NCBI RefSeq assembly: GCF_000429645.1 | Contig: NZ_KE386935.1 | Location: forward strand, 1-64,000 | Direction of reading: 5' to 3' | Length of the DNA stretch: 64,000 bases | Source: Niveispirillum irakense DSM 11586 | Lineage (GTDB): Bacteria > Pseudomonadota > Alphaproteobacteria > Azospirillales > Azospirillaceae | Shown here: positions 10,239 through 18,154 of the stretch, piece after piece | Numbering within the stretch: the first letter of the stretch is position 1 | Layout: each line of letters begins with the position of its first letter | Program-made: the position numbers and the translations under genes | Notes under the pieces: generated by a model | Seen by the model: the letters and a program-made list of their open reading frames with translations, nothing else | Databases searched by the model: none | What the model was told of the DNA's origin: nothing

Positions 10239-11725
10239 AGCGCCCCCATCAGATTGACCAGATCGCGCTTTTCCTGCTCGGTATAGCCGATATTGTAGCG
10301 CCGCTCGTAATAATCGATCACGGCGCGCAGGTCGCGGGCGGAACCGTTGGCGAAATAGGGCGCCCGACCGGTCAGCCCGCGCAGGGTCTGCAAGGTGATT
10401 TTGCCCACATCGGCACAGAGTCCCGTGGTCAGGGCATAGCCCGGATCATGGGTATGGATGACGCGGCCATAATGGGGATGCGGTTCGCCCTTGCAGGTGA
10501 CGCGGAACAGCGGCAGATGCGGCTGCGGGTCGGCGAACGGCATGTTGGTGGTGCCCAGATCGACCTGACCGGGGGCCACATCCATGCCCATCTGGCTCAT
10601 ATTATGGCAGAAGACGCAGGAATTGCGGACCGGGTTGCCGAACCCGACGGGGGAATTGATGCCGGCGCTGTCGGTGATCAGGAACATCTTTTCCCGGAAG
10701 ATGCGCGCCCCGCGCGCCACGGATTCCCGATAGGCCCGCTGTTCCGGACTGATATCCGCATCAGCGGGGATTTTCTCCCAGGCGGCAAACTCGCTGAAGA
10801 CCGCCATGCCCTGGCTGCCCAGGCGCCCCGGTTCCGACCGGGCCAGGGTTTCCGGTCCGCCCCTGGCGCCGCCTTCATCCAGGTCACCGCCGATACGGTC
10901 CTGCTGCCGCGCCACGAACAGCCGCAGCTCAAAATCCAGGATCTGCCGCTGTTCCTCGGCCGTCAGCCCCTGACGCAGCCCCAGATGGGTATGGGCGGCA
11001 TCCTGCATCTGCGCTTCCAGCGACAAAACCCGGCGGTCGGACAGCAGGTTGCCCGACACCATCTGGCCGGTGGCAGGATCGATGGGCAACGGCTCCCCCA
11101 CCTTGGGATCAATGGCGAAACCCATGGCCAGGATATATTTGAAATTGGCCACCGGACGCGGCCGGCGGAAGACGGAGACGCGCGGCGCCTCCGCCGCCAT
11201 GCCCCAGCTCTTGGAAGCGTTGCAGCCGGTCGGGTCGCGCACCAGTTCCAGGGTAAAGTCAGGCTCCACCCGCTGGCCGGCGGCATCCACCGGCGGCCAG
11301 GGCCGGGCGATACGGATCAACCCATGATCCAGCAACAGGGAATGGGAGGCGCGCTCCCCCTGCGGCAGATCGGGACAGTTGCTGCCATCATAGGCGGCGA
11401 ACAGCGGGTCCTTTCCGTCCGTCTCCGCCCAGCGCCGCCGGGCGGTTTCGGCAGACAGGCTCATCCCGTCGGAAGGCTGGTGGCAGGTGACGCAGGCACG
11501 GCCATCGTCACCCTTCGGCTCGAAGAACGGGTGGCCCTTCGTCTGCATCGGCCCGCCCTCCAGCAACAGGCGGGTGGTGCCATCACCGTCCACATCATCC
11601 AGTTGCGCGGGGAACGGCGTACCGTCACCCGGCGACCACCAGACAGCCCCCTGCCCTGCCGCCGGAAGGCTGAGCGCCCCCAGCATCAGCAGGGACAGGA
11701 ACGCCCCGACAGAACTGCCTCGCAT
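10235..11725 (-). CDS. Two-haem cytochrome c peroxidase-like protein
   Basis: This is a secreted c-type cytochrome of 496 residues with a signal peptide (about 1-25). It has two CxxCH haem sites, C78-V-T-C81-H82 and C370-V-F-C373-H374. This spacing, with a long insert and the C-terminal LTGRAPYFANGSARDLRAVIDYYERRY segment, is that of the di-haem cytochrome c peroxidase/MauG superfamily. The protein is longer than classical CcpA (about 330 residues) because of a large segment between the haem sites. It lies in an operon between a TonB receptor (15 bases upstream) and an OmpA-like protein (4-base overlap). A periplasmic oxidation of an imported compound is conceivable but unproven. Confidence 0.8.
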   Translation of the reverse strand: MRGSSVGAFLSLLMLGALSLPAAGQGAVWWSPGDGTPFPAQLDDVDGDGTTRLLLEGGPMQTKGHPFFEPKGDDGRACVTCHQPSDGMSLSAETARRRWAETDGKDPLFAAYDGSNCPDLPQGERASHSLLLDHGLIRIARPWPPVDAAGQRVEPDFTLELVRDPTGCNASKSWGMAAEAPRVSVFRRPRPVANFKYILAMGFAIDPKVGEPLPIDPATGQMVSGNLLSDRRVLSLEAQMQDAAHTHLGLRQGLTAEEQRQILDFELRLFVARQQDRIGGDLDEGGARGGPETLARSEPGRLGSQGMAVFSEFAAWEKIPADADISPEQRAYRESVARGARIFREKMFLITDSAGINSPVGFGNPVRNSCVFCHNMSQMGMDVAPGQVDLGTTNMPFADPQPHLPLFRVTCKGEPHPHYGRVIHTHDPGYALTTGLCADVGKITLQTLRGLTGRAPYFANGSARDLRAVIDYYERRYNIGYTEQEKRDLVNLMGAL

Positions 11726-11740
11726 CCCATCCCCTCCCGA

Positions 11741-13864
11741 TCAGAACCGATAGGTCAGGCGGCCGCCATATTGCCGGCGGGCGCCATAGATGAGACCGCC
11801 ATCAGCGGAGGAAGAGTTCTGAAGCTGGCTGGCAATATAGGTTTCATCAAACAGGTTGGTGACAAACAGTTCCAGGCGCACGCTGTCCGTCGGGTCGATG
11901 GACAGACGCGCATCCACGACATCGCGCGACGGCAGGATCGTCACCGCGCTGGGGAACGGCGTCGCGTGGCTCTGGCCCGTATGCGACCATTGCAGGCGCG
12001 GCGTGATGGCTGTGTCGCCGGCCAGGAACTCGTACTGGATGCCGGCATTGATCGTCCATTCGGGGGAGAAGGGCAGCGTGCTGCCTTTGGTCACCAGTTC
12101 ATTCCGGTTGGCGACCGTGTTCTGCAGCACCGTATCCTCGGCAAATTCGGCATTGAGATAGCCAAGGCCGAGATTGAAGCCCAGGCCACCGAAGCGGCCT
12201 TCCAGTTCCAACTCACCACCCATGGATTCACCCGAAGCCGCGTTCTGCGTCAGGGGCAGGCCATTGGCCAGCGAGGCAAGCTGGATATCCTTGTAATCGG
12301 CATAGAACAGCGAACCATTCAGCCGCAGCCGGCGGTCCAGCAGGGTTGTCTTCCACCCGGCCTCATAAACCAGGTTGGTTTCCGGGCCGAAGGAGGGGCT
12401 GGAGGCCGGCAGATTGCCGCCGCCCGCCTTGTACCCCTTGGACAGGCTGGCATAGAGCATCGTGTTGTCGCTGAGATGGTAATTGGCGCCCAGCTTGCCG
12501 GTCAGTTCCTTGGAGCTGAGCTTGCTGACGCCGGTGCCGCCGGCGGACACGATGCGGTCATAGGTCTGATCATCCCAGGAGTGACGACCACCGACGATCA
12601 GTTCCAACTGCTCCGTCGCGAAGTAATTCACCTGCCCGAAGACAGACTGGGACTTGTTCTCCACCTTGGAGACGATGGTGGAGGTGGAGGAGACGAAATC
12701 CACCGTGTTGTTATTATCGCGCAGCACGGACAGGGGAATATCTTCATCCATCCGGAAGGCGCCCACCACCCAACTGAGCGGCCCGTCATCGGTGGAGACC
12801 AGGTTCACTTCGTTGATCAGGGTGCGGATGGTGGTGTCGGTGAAGCCGATACGCCCGACATTGCCAGCCGGCGGGCGCGGGCGTGCCGTGGCGGTGCGGT
12901 CACCATCGGTCTGGTCGGTGGTGCTGCCATCCTGCCAGGAGGTCAGCGCCCGTAGATCGACACTGTCACTGATCGCCCATTTCACTTCACCTGACAGGCG
13001 ATACCCTTCCTGCTTCAGATAGGATATCGCGTCTTCCTGAATGATGTAGGGATTGCTGCTGACCGTGTCGTTGCGACGCTTGACGGCGTTATTATCGCTG
13101 TCACTGTTGAAATATTCGCCACGCAGATTGATGCGCAGGGTGTTGGCATCATTGCGCAGCGCGATATTGATACGCGCGCCTTCCAGATCAGTAATGCCGG
13201 GGGAACTGGGGCTGGGACCGATATTCTTGGTAAAGCTGTCGCGCTTGTCGCGCACGCCGGCAACGCGGATGGCGACATTGTCGCCGACAGGGATATTGAC
13301 CGCGCCGGTGGTGCGGAACCAGTCAAAGGAACCGATGGTCTGGTCGATGAAGCCGCTGACCTCCCCGAAAACCGGTTCCGGCGTGCGGACATAGATGGCG
13401 CCGCCGGTGGAATTCTGCCCGGTCAGGGTGCCCTGCGGGCCGCGCAGCACTTCCAGCGAGCCGATATCGTAGAAGGACTGGCTGATGAACTGCTCATGCG
13501 GGATCAACTGGCCGTCAATATAATAGGCGACACCGGGGCTGGAACTGGGCGCCGTCTGGGCGATGCCGACACCACGGATATTCACATAGGTCGAGCGGTT
13601 GACCTGATTGATCGAGATCGAGGGCGAAACCTGCTGGATATCGGCCAGATTGGCGACACCCTTGCGCATGATCTCTTCCCCTGACAGGACAGTCGCGGAG
13701 ATCGGCACATCCTGGAGGCTCTGGGTCCGGCGCTCCGCCGTCACCACAATTTCTTCCAGGACAGGATTTGTTTCGGCCTGGGCCCAGGCTGACGGGGTGA
13801 TGGCTCCCCCTGCCAATATCAGGGTAAGCAGCCGCGCTGCCGGACGCGATGCCAGCTTCTTCAT
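11741..13864 (-). CDS. TonB-dependent outer-membrane receptor
   Basis: This receptor transports an unknown ligand across the outer membrane. The start was set at the ATG at 13864, preceded by AAGGGAGAA. It gives a clean signal peptide (MKKLASRPAARLL... to SAWAQA) and 707 residues. A TonB box-like EEIVVTAERR follows, then the plug domain (VPISATVLSGEEIMRKGV, VRGVGIAQTAP, LRGPQGTLTGQNSTGG) and a beta-barrel ending GGRLTYRF. The iron-complex outer-membrane receptor type is clear. The neighbouring cytochrome peroxidase and OmpA-like genes, and the adjacent aromatic genes, suggest an aromatic or lignin-derived ligand rather than a siderophore, but that is inference. A GTTAT-type palindrome variant lies upstream at 13955-13969. 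Confidence 0.9.
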   Translation of the reverse strand: MKKLASRPAARLLTLILAGGAITPSAWAQAETNPVLEEIVVTAERRTQSLQDVPISATVLSGEEIMRKGVANLADIQQVSPSISINQVNRSTYVNIRGVGIAQTAPSSSPGVAYYIDGQLIPHEQFISQSFYDIGSLEVLRGPQGTLTGQNSTGGAIYVRTPEPVFGEVSGFIDQTIGSFDWFRTTGAVNIPVGDNVAIRVAGVRDKRDSFTKNIGPSPSSPGITDLEGARINIALRNDANTLRINLRGEYFNSDSDNNAVKRRNDTVSSNPYIIQEDAISYLKQEGYRLSGEVKWAISDSVDLRALTSWQDGSTTDQTDGDRTATARPRPPAGNVGRIGFTDTTIRTLINEVNLVSTDDGPLSWVVGAFRMDEDIPLSVLRDNNNTVDFVSSTSTIVSKVENKSQSVFGQVNYFATEQLELIVGGRHSWDDQTYDRIVSAGGTGVSKLSSKELTGKLGANYHLSDNTMLYASLSKGYKAGGGNLPASSPSFGPETNLVYEAGWKTTLLDRRLRLNGSLFYADYKDIQLASLANGLPLTQNAASGESMGGELELEGRFGGLGFNLGLGYLNAEFAEDTVLQNTVANRNELVTKGSTLPFSPEWTINAGIQYEFLAGDTAITPRLQWSHTGQSHATPFPSAVTILPSRDVVDARLSIDPTDSVRLELFVTNLFDETYIASQLQNSSSADGGLIYGARRQYGGRLTYRF

Positions 13865-13954
13865 GGAATTTCTCCCTTGGGACGGCCCGCGACGCATGCT
13901 GCGTCGAGCAGGCTCTTTTTTATTGAGCAATCCAATGATACGGCATCAATAACC

Positions 13955-13969
13955 GTAATGCAATATAAC
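13955..13969. promoter_or_regulatory. Possible MarR-type operator upstream of TonB receptor
   Basis: GTAATGCAATATAAC fits the GTTAT-N5-ATAAC palindrome found at 15494-15508 and 24131-24145 with one mismatch in the left arm. It lies about 90 bases upstream of the receptor start at 13864. With one mismatch in a ten-base pattern in AT-rich DNA, it could be chance. Confidence 0.3.
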
Positions 13970-14011
13970 AGGTGATGTTACCAACTATTTTCTGTAGGCG
14001 TCGAACCATAG

Positions 14012-14048
14012 AAAAAGGCCCGTGAAGGGGCACTTCACGGGCCTTTTT
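14012..14048 (-). terminator. Hairpin terminator after the MFS transporter gene
   Basis: A perfect stem of AAAAAGGCCCGTGAAG (14012-14027) with CTTCACGGGCCTTTTT (14033-14048) surrounds a GGGCA-like loop. Read on the minus strand it gives a GC-rich stem with a U tract directly downstream of the transporter stop codon at 14070. The symmetric A and T runs mean it could act in both directions. Confidence 0.9.
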
Positions 14049-14069
14049 CGTTACCGGCTATAACTGATT

Positions 14070-15269
14070 TCAGCCTTCTATATATCGGCCCCGGATCGTC
14101 ATGATCGACACGGACAGCCCGGCAGCGACCACCACCGGCACCATGGACAAGGCCACCCCGGACGGGCCCAGCCCCTGCCCCAGCAGGTGACCCGCCACCA
14201 GGGGGCCGGCGATGGATCCCAGCCGCCCCACGGCGATGGATGCGCCTGTGGCGAGCCCACGCACATTGACCGGATAATAGAGCGGGATCACGCCATAGAG
14301 GGAATATTGCGCGCCCAGCAGGAAGAAGCCCGCCAGTCCGGCCAACACCACCACTGGCACCAGCGTCTCTGCGCCCGCAAGGCCGAACATGGCCAGTGCC
14401 AGACAGGGATATGCCGCGATAATGGGAATGCGGGGCCCCAGACGATCAACCAGAATGCCGATCCCACAGGCACCGATGATGCTGCCGACATTGAAGGCGA
14501 AGGCAGCACCTGCACCGCCGACCGCACCCAGCCCCTTGGCCGCCACCAGGGAAGGCAGCCAGTTCAACAGCAGATACAGCACCAGCAGCGTCATCCCGAA
14601 GGTGAACCAGGCCAGCAGCGTGATCAGCAGGCGCCCCTCACCAAACAAAGCCTGCACCGGGTCCGGCCGTGTCGTGGACACAGCCGCCGGAACCCGGCTG
14701 TCCGGCATCAATTTCGCCATAGCGGGCAACAAGGCCAGCGGCAGCAGGCCGCCAGCCAGGAAGATGCTGTGCCAACCATAGCTTTCCAGCAAAGTACCGG
14801 CGAACAAGGCGGCCAGCGCACCACCGGCCGGCATGCCGCTGAACATCAAGGTGATGGTACGTGTCCGACGTTCCGGCGGCGCGATTTCCAGCGCCACGGC
14901 AATCAGGCTGGGCATGGCCGCGCCCATGCCGGCGCCAGCCAGGAACCGGTAAACACCTAAGGAAACCGGCCCCGTCGCCACCACGGTGGCCAGGGTGAAC
15001 AGGCCAAAAATGGCGACGCAAACCATCAGCAGGCCTTTGCGCCCCATCCGGTCCGCCAGCCAGCCGCCGGTCAGGGCGCCCACCACCAGCCCGGCCATGC
15101 CGCCGCCAAAGACCAACCCGGCCTGCGATGGCGTGAGGCCGAGTTGCGGAATCAGGTAAGGAGCCGCCACCCCAATGGCCTGGATATCGAATCCTTCCAG
15201 CAGGGTGATCAGAAAACAAAGAAACAGGGTGATGCCGCCGCGCGGCGCGGCGTGGGCCGGAACGCCCAT
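14070..15269 (-). CDS. MFS aromatic acid/H+ symporter (PcaK/VanK type)
   Basis: This is an inner-membrane major facilitator of 399 residues with 12 predicted helices. The helix-1 motif LLEGFDIQAIGVAAPYL, with its conserved acidic residue, is characteristic of the aromatic acid:H+ symporter (AAHS) family. The loop 2-3 motif GGWLADRMGRKGLLM is the general MFS signature. It is read away from vdh across a promoter region holding two GTTAT-N5-ATAAC palindromes, so it is probably co-regulated with the ferulate genes. It may import ferulate, p-coumarate, vanillate or a related acid; the exact substrate cannot be read from the sequence. Confidence 0.85.
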   Translation of the reverse strand: MGVPAHAAPRGGITLFLCFLITLLEGFDIQAIGVAAPYLIPQLGLTPSQAGLVFGGGMAGLVVGALTGGWLADRMGRKGLLMVCVAIFGLFTLATVVATGPVSLGVYRFLAGAGMGAAMPSLIAVALEIAPPERRTRTITLMFSGMPAGGALAALFAGTLLESYGWHSIFLAGGLLPLALLPAMAKLMPDSRVPAAVSTTRPDPVQALFGEGRLLITLLAWFTFGMTLLVLYLLLNWLPSLVAAKGLGAVGGAGAAFAFNVGSIIGACGIGILVDRLGPRIPIIAAYPCLALAMFGLAGAETLVPVVVLAGLAGFFLLGAQYSLYGVIPLYYPVNVRGLATGASIAVGRLGSIAGPLVAGHLLGQGLGPSGVALSMVPVVVAAGLSVSIMTIRGRYIEG

Positions 15270-15339
15270 GAATAACCTCCCTTATCCCGCCCCTTTTTGG
15301 GGCTTGTCAGACGATCTGTGGTCAAGCATAAGTTATTTT

Positions 15340-15354
15340 GTTATAAAACATAAT
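15340..15354. promoter_or_regulatory. MarR-type operator candidate upstream of the MFS gene
   Basis: GTTATAAAACATAAT matches GTTAT-N5-ATAAC except for the last base. It lies in an AT-rich segment 71 bases upstream of the transporter start, where its promoter should be. Confidence 0.5.
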
Positions 15355-15493
15355 CATTATTTTTTCGGTTGGTTCACACGCCAGCCGGTTTCCGCCGGCT
15401 CCCCGAAACACAGGCGTCTATCCAGCATTTCCGCCCCGTCGGGGAATTTTCCAAAAGCCGTTCAAAGGCCTCTTGTTGATTCCTCCACGACAT

Positions 15494-15508
15494 GTTATGA
15501 ATCATAAC
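15494..15508. promoter_or_regulatory. MarR-type operator candidate upstream of vdh
   Basis: GTTATGAATCATAAC is a perfect 15-base palindrome 30 bases upstream of the vdh start codon, placed to block or overlap its promoter. The same outer arms recur at 24131-24145 and, with one mismatch, at 15340-15354. Confidence 0.65.
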
Positions 15509-15537
15509 TAATAAAAGTTCATGGGAGGAGAATGGCG

Positions 15538-16998
15538 ATGAACGCCCAGACCGATACCGCCCTGCTGATTGGTGGTGAAAGCCGCCCCGCCCAGGACGGG
15601 CGCAGCTTCGCACGCAACAACCCGCTGACGGGCGACGTGGCAACAATAGCCGCCGCCGCCAGCGCACAGGATGCAGCGGCAGCGGCCGAAGCAGCGGCAG
15701 CCGCCTTCCCTGCCTGGTCCCAGACCGGCCCCAATGCCCGTCGTGCCCTGCTGCTGAAGGCAGCCGACGCACTGACCGCCCGTATGCCCGACTTTATTGC
15801 CGCCATGGCCGCCGAAACCGGCGCCACCGCTGGCTGGGCCGGCTTCAATGTCACGCTCGCCGCCTCCATGCTGCGCGAGGCGGCCTCCCTCACCACCCAG
15901 ATCAATGGCGAGGTGATCCCGTCGGACAAGCCGGGCTGCATCGCCATGGCCGTGCGTCAGCCGGTGGGCGTCATCCTGGGCATCGCCCCCTGGAACGCAC
16001 CCGTCATCCTGGGCGTGCGTGCCATTGCCACGGCACTGGCCTGCGGCAATACGGTGATCCTGAAGGCGTCGGAACTGTGTCCGCGCACCCATGCGCTGAT
16101 CGGCAGCGCCCTGGTGGATGCGGGCCTGCCGCCCGGCACGGTCAATGTCATCACCAATGCACCGGAAGATGCCGGCGCCATTGTCGGCGCGCTGATCGAT
16201 CATCCGGCCATCCGCCGCATCAATTTCACCGGCTCCACCCGCGTCGGCCGCATCATCGCGGAACGGGCCGGCCGCAACCTGAAGCCGGCCCTGCTGGAAC
16301 TGGGCGGCAAGGCGCCTTTCCTGGTGCTGGACGATGCCGATCTGGACGAAGCCGTGAAGGCAGCCGCCTTCGGTGCCTTCTTCAATTCCGGCCAGATCTG
16401 CATGTCCACCGAACGTATCGTCGTGGACAGCACGGTGGCCGATGCGTTTGTTGAGAAATTCGCCGCCAAGGCCGCCACGTTGGTGGCTGGTGACCCCCGC
16501 GAAGGCAAGACGCCGCTGGGCTCCGTTGTTGACCCGCATGCGGTGACCAGCATCCAGGCGCTGATTGATGACGCCATGTCGAAGGGGGCCAAGCTGTACC
16601 AGCCGACCGCCACCAAGGGCACATGCATGTCGGCCGCCATCCTGGACCATGTGACACCCGCCATGCGCATCTATGGTGAGGAAAGCTTTGGTCCCGTCAC
16701 CACCATCGTCCGGGTGGATGGGGAAGAAGCGGCGATCCGTACCGCCAACGATACCGAATATGGCCTGTCGGCTGCCATCTTCACCCGCGATGCCGCACGC
16801 GGCCTTCGGGTGGCGCGGCGCATCCAGTCCGGCATCTGCCACGTCAATGGCGCCACCGTGCATGACGAAGCGCAAATGCCGTTCGGCGGTGTCAAGGATA
16901 GCGGTTATGGCCGGTTCGGTGGCAAGGCCGGCATCGATGCCTTTACCGAGTTGCGCTGGATCACGCTGGAAACACAGCCTGGGCATTTCCCGATCTGA
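15538..16998 (+). CDS. vdh: Vanillin dehydrogenase (aldehyde dehydrogenase family)
   Basis: This enzyme oxidises vanillin (and 4-hydroxybenzaldehyde) to vanillate (4-hydroxybenzoate) with NAD(P)+. It is an aldehyde dehydrogenase of about 486 residues with the cofactor and oxyanion motif GIAPWNAPVILG. The general-base glutamate is in LELGGKAPF and the catalytic cysteine in FFNSGQICMSTER. A second ATG at 15538 is preferred to the one at 15532, because the GGGAGGAG Shine-Dalgarno ends only one base before the first but seven before the second. Twenty bases separate it from ech downstream. The function is assigned from similarity to vanillin dehydrogenases together with ech and fcs in the same operon. 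Confidence 0.92.
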   Translation: MNAQTDTALLIGGESRPAQDGRSFARNNPLTGDVATIAAAASAQDAAAAAEAAAAAFPAWSQTGPNARRALLLKAADALTARMPDFIAAMAAETGATAGWAGFNVTLAASMLREAASLTTQINGEVIPSDKPGCIAMAVRQPVGVILGIAPWNAPVILGVRAIATALACGNTVILKASELCPRTHALIGSALVDAGLPPGTVNVITNAPEDAGAIVGALIDHPAIRRINFTGSTRVGRIIAERAGRNLKPALLELGGKAPFLVLDDADLDEAVKAAAFGAFFNSGQICMSTERIVVDSTVADAFVEKFAAKAATLVAGDPREGKTPLGSVVDPHAVTSIQALIDDAMSKGAKLYQPTATKGTCMSAAILDHVTPAMRIYGEESFGPVTTIVRVDGEEAAIRTANDTEYGLSAAIFTRDAARGLRVARRIQSGICHVNGATVHDEAQMPFGGVKDSGYGRFGGKAGIDAFTELRWITLETQPGHFPI

Positions 16999-17018
16999 CT
17001 TTCATCAGGAACACTAAA

Positions 17019-17831
17019 ATGACCACCGATACTGTTGCTTTCGATGTCGTGGACGGCATCGCCTGGGTCCGTTTCAACCGTCCCGAAAAGCGCAACTGCA
17101 TGAGCCCGACCCTGAACCGCCGCATGATGGAGGTTCTGGACGAGCTGGAATTTCGTGACGATGTCGGCGTGCTGGTCCTGTCCGGCGAGGGCACGGCCTG
17201 GTCCGCCGGCATGGACCTGAAGGAATATTTCCGCGAGACGGAAGCCAAGGGCCTGGGCGCCACACGGCAGGCGCAGCGGGAAAGCTATGGCTGGTGGCGG
17301 CGCCTGCGCTGGTATCAGAAGCCGACCATCGCCATGGTCAATGGCTGGTGCTTTGGCGGCGGCTATGGCCCGCTTTATTCCTGCGATCTGGCGATTGCGG
17401 CGGAAGAGGCAAAGTTCGGCCTGTCTGAGATCAACTGGGGCATCCTGCCCGGCGGCGGCGCCACCAAGGTGGTTGTCGATCTGATCCCGATGCGTGATGC
17501 CATGTATCACGCCATGACGGGTGAAGCGATCGACGGCAAGAAGGCCGCCGAGTGGCGGCTGGTGAATGAGGCCGTGCCGCTGGCCCAGTTGAAGGACCGC
17601 GTGACGGAAATCGCCAAGGTGCTGCTGGAAAAGAACCCGGTGGCGCTGAAGGCGACGAAGGATGCCGTGCGCCGGGTCAAGGAAATGACCTACGACAATG
17701 CCGAGGATTATCTGGTCCGCGCGCAGGAAGCAGCCAATTCCTACGATAATGACGGGCGCAAGGAAGGCATCCGTCAGTTCATCGACGAGAAGAGCTACAA
17801 GCCCGGTCTCGGCGCCTATAAGCGCGGGTGA
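17019..17831 (+). CDS. ech: Feruloyl-CoA hydratase/lyase (p-hydroxycinnamoyl-CoA hydratase/lyase)
   Basis: This crotonase-family enzyme of 270 residues hydrates feruloyl-CoA (or coumaroyl-CoA) and cleaves it to vanillin (or 4-hydroxybenzaldehyde) plus acetyl-CoA. The sequence closely follows characterised HCHL enzymes: SAGMDLKEYFRE near residue 65, KPTIAMVNGWCFGGGYGPL near residue 105, the catalytic glutamate region FGLSEINWGI, and the C-terminal KSYKPGLGAYKR. It lies between vdh and fcs in one direction, completing the CoA-dependent non-oxidative ferulate pathway. A strong hairpin begins seven bases after its stop codon, so the fcs gene 323 bases downstream may be transcribed at a different level. 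Confidence 0.95.
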   Translation: MTTDTVAFDVVDGIAWVRFNRPEKRNCMSPTLNRRMMEVLDELEFRDDVGVLVLSGEGTAWSAGMDLKEYFRETEAKGLGATRQAQRESYGWWRRLRWYQKPTIAMVNGWCFGGGYGPLYSCDLAIAAEEAKFGLSEINWGILPGGGATKVVVDLIPMRDAMYHAMTGEAIDGKKAAEWRLVNEAVPLAQLKDRVTEIAKVLLEKNPVALKATKDAVRRVKEMTYDNAEDYLVRAQEAANSYDNDGRKEGIRQFIDEKSYKPGLGAYKRG

Positions 17832-17837
17832 CCCCAT

Positions 17838-17916
17838 CCTCCCTTGATCGTGATCGATCAAGGGAGGTGTCATCTTCTCTCAGCGCCGGGCGCTGCCATC
17901 CGGCAGGTTGGTATAA
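17838..17916. repeat. Hairpin and inverted partial copy of the structured repeat after ech
   Basis: A hairpin with arms CCTCCCTTGATCG and CGATCAAGGGAGG lies just after the ech stop codon and may act as a terminator. It resembles the last hairpin of the element at 17919-18066. It is followed by CTCAGCGCCGGGC, close to the reverse complement of that element's GCCCGGCGCCTGAG linker, so this looks like a partial copy in the opposite direction. GGTTGGTA at 17907-17914 faces TACCCAACC at the start of the next element. Confidence 0.5.
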
Positions 17917-17918
17917 TA

Positions 17919-18066
17919 CCCAACCGCCAAGGGTTTGACCCTTGGCGGTTGGGAGGTCGGCGACCGCCGACCCGCGCCACATGGCGCGTAGCCAAGGGCG
18001 CGAATGCGCCCGCCCGGCGCCTGAGGGAGCGCAAAATCTCCCTGGATCGGCCACGATCAAGGGAGA
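17919..18066 (+). repeat. Structured intergenic element, copy A (five hairpins)
   Basis: Five consecutive stems fill the ech-fcs gap. P1 is 17919-17933/17939-17953 with loop TTTGA. P2 is GGTCGGC/GCCGACC (17955-17972, loop GACC). P3 is CGCGCC/GGCGCG (17973-17988). The linker TAGCCAA follows. P4 is GGGCGC/GCGCCC (17996-18011). The linker GGCGCCTGAGG (18016-18026) follows, then P5 at 18037-18066. Copy B at 19686-19832 has the same order, loops and linkers and nearly the same length, but different paired stem bases. The strand is arbitrary. Confidence 0.75.
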
Positions 18067-18154
18067 TCAGTATAGCAAGTGGGGATGGCGCGAAGGTCGC
18101 TTCGTCCCGTCCCTGCCCCTCCCGGCCCCCTCCCTATAAGGAAAGTCGGCAGCC

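Noticed and set aside
10448-12955. Plus-strand open frame of about 835 codons
   Set aside because: It is antisense across the cytochrome and TonB receptor genes, which have clear haem-binding and plug motifs; the antisense translation is rich in His/Gln/Arg/Gly and has no domain.
15508-17873. Two long minus-strand open frames opposite vdh and ech
   Set aside because: Vdh and Ech show all catalytic motifs; the antisense frames have none.
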